64,000 nucleotides of DNA from Arenicola marina (taxonomy: Eukaryota; Annelida; Polychaeta; Arenicolidae), in contig OZ025261.1 of assembly GCA_964019135.1 (NCBI GenBank), positions 32,938,738 to 33,002,737 on the forward strand, read 5' to 3'. Positions 57,647-64,000 of the stretch are shown piece after piece. The notes under the pieces were generated by a model. The model made no database searches, was not told the DNA's origin, and saw nothing but the letters and a program-made list of their open reading frames with translations. The translations under genes and the position numbers were made by a program. Within the stretch, counting starts at the first letter, position 1. Each line of letters opens with the position of its first letter.

Positions 57647-57676
57647 AAGCAAGGTGCAGGGCATGCCCATAAGGAC

Positions 57677-59575
57677 ATGTACCAGGCGCGTAAGTCATGG
57701 GTGGAACAAGGCCGACCGCGTGACCCGACAAACGTAGGGTATAAGACGTATAAGAACCTGAAACGTCGTGTTAGACTTACCTTAAGGAAGTTAAAGCACG
57801 AGAGTGATGAAGAATTCTTCCAGGAGATCGATAGACAAGCTGAAGTGGACCAAAACAAGTTCTGGTCGCTCGTCAACAAGAAACTGTCTGTGTGGATCGA
57901 CTATTTTAGGGACATGTATTCAGAGACCCACATCACGAACGACGATCAGAATCAATTTGACCAATCCCACGACCGATTCATTCAAACCGCGGTAAAGCAG
58001 TTGTGGCAGCAAATACCTTCAGAGAAAGATGACATTTGCCAAGGGTTTGCCTATTCCGACATCGACAATGCTATAAAAACGTTGAAACCAGGGAAGAAAG
58101 GAGGCCACGACAACATAAATAATGAGCATGTGAAATTTGGAGGCAGTAATTTAATATTATGCTTAAATAACCTCTTCAACGCCATGTATACATATGAGTA
58201 CGTTCCAAAGGATTTAAAAAAAGGTACTATCTACACATTGTACAAGGGATCGAATAAGTATGAAGACGACAGGCGAAATTACCGTGGAATTTCACTACTT
58301 CCTGTAATTGCCAAACTATTCCATAAAGTAATTCTGTCAAAGGTAAAAACATGGATTAATGTCAATCGCGTAGACTTTCCTTCGTCCAACCAGAATGCCT
58401 ATCAAGAATCTATGTGCAGCCTCTTAGCGTCTTATAGTGTTCAGGAATGCATTAATTACAACCGCGAGAGGGGATCCGGTGTGTACTTGGCCCTGTTAGA
58501 TTCGTCTTGCGCTTTTGATACGGTGTGGCACGAAGGGTTGTTTTACAAATTGCATTCCTTCGGCATCAGAGGCAAAATTTGGTCCTTATTATACTCGGCG
58601 TACCAAGGTATGGTCTCAAATGTGGTATGTAACGGCATTAAATCCGAAGACATACCTATCAGTAGGTCTGTGCGCCAGGGTTCTGTGTTAGGGCCTTGGT
58701 ATTACATGCTATATATACACGAATTAGCAGTTGCGCTTGGTAGCTCTGTGTATGGCGCACGCATTGGTGACATAATATGCGGCGGCATACTCCAAGCTGA
58801 CGACATTGCCGTATGTGCTCTAACGAATTCTGCCTTGCAGGCACTGGTAAGCGTCTGCGAAAACTACAGCCGAAGGTGGCAATTTAAATATAATCCAACC
58901 AAGTCGAAGGTAATGTTTTTTGATAGCAAATTACGAAGAGTTAAAAAGGCAAATGCATGTCAGATTGCGCTATATAACGAGCGTGTGGAAGAAGTCCAGG
59001 TATACAAACATGTGGGAATTCACCTCGATGTCAATCTCTCCTCAACATGGGCGGTGGAGGAGGCGACTAAAAAGCTTAAGAGGGGCTTAATGAGCATCCT
59101 GTCAGTCAACACAAAGAATGCAATCACCGCTTTGAAACCGTATCGATGTATTGTCATTCCGCCGGCCCTCTATGGTGCTGAGTCATGGAATCATCTGACA
59201 CACAACCACCTAGCGAAACTTGAAGCGGCCCACAATGGCGCCATACGATGTATTCAAAATTTTCCAAAATGCTCCGGTGCGACCATTGCCCGCAGTATGG
59301 CTAACGAAATGTCTCTTGTGGAAGAAATTTATAAAAAGAAGCTAACAATTCTTGGCAGATTATGTCGGCTCAAAAATACCGCATTAGCGAAACGCATATT
59401 TGTGGAACGTCTCTATCAATCCCAGGGCCCAGGGCCAAAGTTTGGGTATATTAGGGACATCATAGAGATCCTGAAGAAATATAATCTAGAAGGAATCGTT
59501 TTTAGGTTCATGGATAACAGCAACGGTCCAACTGTTAACCACCAAATTGTCCCAACCAAAATACAGACGCCTTGA
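57677..59575 (+). pseudogene. LINE reverse transcriptase (632 codons open)
   Basis: The order of motifs is normal for a non-LTR RT. RNYRGISLLPVIAKLFHKVI is followed by the first catalytic Asp in LALLDSSCAFDTVWHEGL, then VRQGSVLGPWYYMLYI, then the catalytic pair in LQADDIAVCALT, and then the thumb (VYKHVGIHLDVNLSSTW, LYGAESWNHLTHNHLAKLEA). QADD replaces the more usual YADD or FADD. Near residues 66-72 (WSLVNKKLSVWIDYF) a stretch usual before the WxxYF motif appears deleted in frame. The frame joins the endonuclease upstream across one stop and overlaps the C-terminal frame by a +1 shift near 59,550. This is the longest real coding relic in the window. Confidence 0.9.
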
Positions 59576-59990
59576 AATGATTAGAGGGGGAGTTTTCGGC
59601 GTAAACGCCATATGGACCTTAGAACACCGTACGCGTGGTCGAAGGCAACACCTTCGTGACCTAGCTCGTTTGAACTGTGTCGTACACGACAGCAAGACAT
59701 ATGCATGCACACACTGTGACCGTGCATATACGGATATTCTCAATCACCTTTTCCATCATTGCGTGGTGTACCGTGAGGCCCGTGAATACTTCTGGGCACT
59801 AATTGTAAATACATGTGAAGTGCCAATAAGCGCGTATCTATACAATCTTGAAGAGATCGAATTAACTCGAGTAATGTTAGGCAAGCCTCCTGACATTGAA
59901 GCCACACTAGAGCAGCTTAGCCTTTTAACCCAAATATGTGCCAACGCTTGGCAAAGAATGTCATACGACAAAATGTTAAATTTTTACTGA
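59547..59990 (+). pseudogene. LINE C-terminal Cys/His knuckle domain
   Basis: This 147-codon frame is shifted relative to the RT and continues the protein. It has a knuckle YACTHCDRAYTDILNHLFHH followed by CVVYREAREYFW, i.e. a C-x2-C...H...C pattern, matching the C-terminal zinc-knuckle of several LINE clades. The stop at 59,988 is followed by a T-rich 3' region. One frameshift links it to the RT. Confidence 0.8.
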
Positions 59991-60112
59991 CGACCGATTG
60001 TGTAATTTTTGTTTGTTTGTTCTGTGTGTTTTTGTTATTTGTTCTGTTATTTTGACATGTTCTAATGCTCACCAGGAGGTGGTGGAATAAAAGAGATTCA
60101 TTCATTCATTCT

Positions 60113-61940
60113 TAACCTGTGCTTTCATTATATAATGTAATACTTACAGGACAGTTTAGAGACATCTTTTGTGTTTGTTCTGTGAGTAACAATGCCATAG
60201 AACCAACTTATCCCTGACAAAAAGAAACATTGAAGCCGGGCACATGTGTGATATTTTAGGAGGTGTTGTCTTTTCTAACTGAATTTACTTCTCGTTGTGT
60301 TAATTTGTTATCTATAAAACTTAATTCAGACAACCCTAAACTGGGCGTTCGTTCCGATACGGTCTTGGCTTAACACGTGATGGCGAAGTCAATGAGGCAA
60401 AGCGCAGTGGTCAAGAAAGTTTCGATGCTTTATTTTACCCTTAAACTCCATTAAAAACACTAGTCACAACTCCTATAACGGTGTGTAACCTACCTGGCAT
60501 CGCTGAGAACGACTATTGCCAGCCCCTTGCTCCGCAGCGCGGTATATCCAAAACTCCCAAAACTGTCTGCTTTATTCCCACACGCTCTTTCCCCAACGCT
60601 GCTCTCTTCCCAACTTGCTAGCTAAAACCCGTCCTTCGGCAACGCCGCCGACTGACTAACTGGCTGCAAAACTCAACCCAAGCGGTGACATTACCGATGT
60701 GGTTGCTGTAGCAACTCACGCAAGCAAACTACAGTATGTCGCAAAAGTATGGACCTAAAATACCGCACTTGAACCAACTACATCGGCAAGCATGGTAAAC
60801 TCATGCGAGAATCCGTTTTCTAACCCGAAACACGCAGTGTGTAGTTTTGACGATAAGTGTCGCCTGGGGTATCTGGAACGGTCTATTGGGGCAAGATCAC
60901 ATGCTGTTTGATAGATTGGAGTCAAATAGCCGGATGAACAGCTATTGTTTTTGCTGCGTGACATGCGCCCAACCCAAAACTGAAACCCAAAACTGCAAAA
61001 TAATGACAGATAGAGAGAGAGAAATATAGAGTTCGGTCGGCCGATTTAAGCTCGACACCATCATATTTCGCGACAATGCCAGATGCGAAGATATGAATGC
61101 GTCATGTTTCATGGGGATAATACTGTGAACGGCTACTGCCCAGACGACGGGATTAACGCCGGATTACCGCCGGATTACCGCCGACACACCATGACGTAGA
61201 TGTGTTATGACCCAGTGACCACCAATGTCTCCCGTCATCCCACCCCCGGCGTTGGGGGTTCACGCCCCACTCGGCGAATATCTATCATAGCGTAGGATGA
61301 CAGTGCTCTTCTCCAAAAAGAGTAGGGGACTACACGAGTTTTGTTCTGTGATGGATGCCATGCTGTACTCGCTAGGGGTCGCGTCGCTCATTATCAGGGA
61401 GAGACACTGTGAACTGGGCAGCCATAGAGAAGCCACATTAAAGATGGATAGGTCTATAAAGCGCAGCGTTAGGAACTGTAAATTAATTCCTCCAATGAGG
61501 ATATTGTGATATCTGCTCCATGAGTTGTTTAAGCTGTGTAGCTCCACTGTGGCGGCCTGTATTTAGGTACAGAGGGAGTGCCTCACTGTTCGTCTGCTGA
61601 CACCCCGGGGGGGGGGGCTGTTCTTACGGGAGCGAGATTGTTGACCAGGAGGATGTTTGGGGGGTGGAGGGGGAGGGGGGGTCGAAGGCAGACAGCAGAA
61701 CGCCTTTGGGAATTTAGTGGATCGCTCTGAGACCACCCCCTCCCTCCACCAACCAGTCATGTCCCCCCAACTCCCCCCTCCACCCACCACGACCATGCCC
61801 CCCCCCCCAAATTCTCCCTCCACCGACATGCAAGGAACCTAATTCCTCGTTTTTTCCCGTCGCCCCCCCACCCCACCCCCCTGCGGCGCAGGATCTGTCT
61901 AGTCTGCTTGCGGCCGACCATTGATCTCATCATTGGATCA
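60113..61940. other. gene-free interval
   Basis: Includes three GCCGGATTACC-like units at about 61,152-61,183 and a C/G-run tract at 61,600-61,880. Minus-strand AATAAA-like sites lie at about 60,430 and 60,570. The frames seen are short and unrecognised. Confidence 0.45.
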
Positions 61941-61951
61941 CCAGTCCGGCG

Positions 61952-62165
61952 GGCTACCAGGCGGTCTGACTGTCGATGAGATAACATTGGAGCAGACTCT
62001 GGGCATGTTATGTACCGCGGTGTGGCTACCAGGCGGTCTGACTGTCGATGGCATACCATTGGAGCAGACTCTGGACATGTTATGTACCGCGGTGGGGCTA
62101 CCAGGCGGTCTGACTGTCGGTGACATAACATTGGAGCAGACTCTGGACATGTTATGTACGTGTTA
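61952..62165. repeat. 72-bp tandem repeat, three copies
   Basis: GGCTACCAGGCGGTCTGACT recurs every 72 bases (about 61,952, 62,024, 62,096), 93-96% identical. The unit is a multiple of three, so a plus frame (81 codons, 24-residue unit GLPGGLTVDEITLEQTLGML) and a minus frame both stay open. No gene context. Confidence 0.92.
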
Positions 62166-63395
62166 AAGGCAAGTTAGCGTGGTGACAACGAGATGGCCGT
62201 CAATGAGCGTGCTTGATAGACTTGTTTTTTCCCGCTGTTTTGACATATTTCTATGTTCTGCCCTGCATCACGAACGCCATTTGTAGGGCAAAGAACAGTA
62301 CATTGTCCCGCTCGATCACATCACGTTCTGACGTCACGATGCCCATTGACCCTCCGTCCTAACCCCGTGGTTAATATATGTATAGCAAGCATCAAAGCGG
62401 GGACCTAATGAACCTGCTGGGGTTGAGCCGCGGTGTGACGTCACACACGTGTTTCGGTATGACACGACACGTAAGGAACGTTTCCATTTAACCACGTGGG
62501 CCTCGTCTCCATGGCGACAGAGCCGCGAATGATGTGTGGGACCAAGTCGTCTGTTTTCTTAGACAATTTGTCACAGATAGTATGTCCCACCCAAAGCCTT
62601 CAGCGCCCCTCCCCCCCCCTTTACTGTAAAGTCTCAACTTTAGACACCCGGCCTTATGGCCGTCAAGTTGATGTCTCCCTGACGTGTGGTTTGTGGTCCA
62701 TTGGGAAGGGGAGGGAGGGCTGGGGATGTGATGGTCACCGATGATAACAAGCATTGATGGCATGGATGATTGCCTTACGGCGGTCACGCTGTGGGGATTT
62801 ATGAAATGAGATGCTATCTTTCACACTAACTTAGAGCCGCAAATCGGATTGTATTTTTTATTTGTTAGCAAACCGGTTCACAGTGCCCTGAAAATGGCGC
62901 ATTCATTGACGGCGACGATTCTTAAAGCCAAAAAAGGTTTCAACTTGAACAGCAGTGTGGTGATAACCTTTGATGACAGATGGCGCTGAGAGGGACCCGA
63001 CATCACACTCTCGACAGCACATGAAAGGGTGAATGAAACGCACTTATAAGAATATCAATTTCCACACTGCTTACTTATGATCCCAGACAGACAGACAAGG
63101 CAGACGATCGCAATGGTTTTATTCCTCAAGAGTCAAGTGACTAAATTATAACCGTTTTAGTCGTTATGTCACTGGTTGGCATCTATGGAACCGGATATGA
63201 CGTCATGTTACAGGGGTTTTAACACAGTGTACTTGCTTTTATAAATGATAATTCTTGGAACAAAAGTTCTCTATGAACAGAACTTCACAGAACACACCAG
63301 AAACTGATAGATAAAACCTATGTTACGTGTCACAAGGCATCACATCTCGAGTTTTTTACGACGCAGATTTCAGGAGGAAATCATGATCATTAACG
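62166..63395. other. unassigned sequence
   Basis: A perfect palindrome GTGTGACGTCACAC, containing a CRE (TGACGTCA), lies at 62,433-62,446. Nothing else recognised. Confidence 0.45.
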
Positions 63396-63404
63396 TTAGT
63401 GGTA

Positions 63405-63599
63405 AACCAGAAGGGGCGTCATCTCCCGCAGGGGGCACCACTCTGCCTCTGACTGATGAAATAACAATTTCGTACTTAGACGCAACTTGAAATACGTTAT
63501 GGCCTGTCCGATCTGTGCAGATCTCAGGACGTCGATGTTTCCACGCGTACATTACCGATGAACACTGTCGTCTACCATCTGACCGAAGGATATCCCAGG
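63405..63599 (+). pseudogene. possible degraded exon ending at a splice donor
   Basis: A plus frame reads SSPAGGTTLPLTDEITISYL, one TGA, then LWPVRSVQISGRRCFHAYIT and DEHCRLPSDRRISQ. It ends exactly at CAG followed by GTGAGC (63,597-63,605), a strong donor. Composition and the donor make it exon-like, but the TGA and the lack of an identified family argue for a relic or chance frame. It could also be part of a dispersed element. Confidence 0.3.
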
Positions 63600-63609
63600 T
63601 GAGCACGTG

Positions 63610-64000
63610 ATTTCAACGCATGATACGTGATACGGCAGGTCATTGCTGTATTACCGCCCATTGTGAACTGCCTGGGATCACTTGTTTTGTCTCTTTGACG
63701 CTCAATCATGTTACTGCAATGTGTCCTGTCTGAACAAATTTAAGAGCTACATGAATTACAATTGTAATAGTAAAAAAAAAACATTAGGCCAGATATACAA
63801 TAATTCGTTGGGCGTTGAGGAATATCAAACCAGCCTTAACACTTAAATGGCGTTATGTCCAATCATGAGTCAAGTAAGTAAACCCCAGATACAGCTGATA
63901 TTAGATACAACGGCATTGCAGTTCAGTTCGGTTCAGTTCAAAGAAATAACAAGAGCAACTTAAATTAATAAGTAATTGACTATGAGATACATAGGATTTC
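63610..64000. other. unassigned sequence
   Basis: AT-rich, includes an A-run at 63,773-63,781 and CAGTTCGGTT direct repeats at 63,921-63,938. No gene. Confidence 0.5.

Larger units (their letters stand above)
55040..60112 (+). mobile_element. APE-RT LINE relic interrupted by two DNA elements
   Basis: From the 5' side: endonuclease remnants (DIDRYTQFFSCESECM near 55,090), the MITE at 55,159-55,339, a short endonuclease piece (LGDCNAQIVGP), the 1,758-bp inverted-repeat element, the rest of the endonuclease, the RT, a Cys/His knuckle, and a 3' tail (ATTC)n at 60,092-60,112 after AATAAAAGAG. The protein once spanned at least 55,040-59,990. The 5' end, any ORF1 and target duplications are not recognised. 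Clade is uncertain; the RT and C-terminal pattern recall CR1/I/Nimb-like families. Confidence 0.9.

Noticed and set aside
60330-60720. Possible solo long terminal repeat on the minus strand (AATAAA-like sites and a short leader-like stretch)
   Set aside because: No paired copy, no terminal TG/CA with a target duplication and no neighbouring retroelement coding sequence, so not supported.

Overview
This window looks like gene-poor, repeat-rich nuclear DNA from an invertebrate animal, most likely marine. The basis is fragments of APE-type LINEs with short tandem-repeat 3' tails, tRNA-derived SINEs with A and B boxes, several MITE families with clean target-site duplications, spliceosomal splice signals, and very extensive minisatellites. 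I cannot name the species. No bacterial operon, ribosome binding site, CRISPR array, rRNA or intact tRNA gene is visible.

Layout. 1-11.9 kb: microsatellites, C/T-rich tracts, an inverted 15-bp minisatellite (3.64-4.52 kb) and a 15-bp minisatellite built on TGACCTTG (9.6 kb). 11.9-24.0 kb: a tandem segmental duplication. Copy 1 holds an 8.1-kb array of about 116 copies of a 70-bp satellite and a telomere-like insertion. Copy 2 holds one damaged satellite monomer and a MITE. 24.0-30.1 kb: two converging LINE 3' fragments, hairpins, a SINE with a 15-bp target duplication and a 2.2-kb element rich in TGACGTCA palindromes. 30.1-33.5 kb: a 45-bp C-rich array of about 76 copies, open in all three forward frames and bounded by a direct repeat. 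34-42 kb: a possible Cys-rich exon, MITEs, SINEs, a 23-bp minisatellite and LINE scraps. 42.4 kb: the best candidate host gene, a 57-residue secreted peptide with six cysteines, on the minus strand behind a good splice acceptor. 42.7-55 kb: broken LINE pieces, a 48-bp minisatellite and long unassigned stretches. 55.0-60.1 kb: the largest transposon relic, an APE-RT LINE broken by a 181-bp MITE and a 1,758-bp inverted-repeat transposon, both in its endonuclease. 60.1-64 kb: a three-copy 72-bp repeat and a possible exon.

Most long open frames are artefacts of repeats whose unit is a multiple of three, or of low-complexity DNA. The window is mainly informative about genome dynamics: satellite growth inside a duplicated segment, nested transposons with datable empty sites, and a coding 3' end tied to a local minisatellite.
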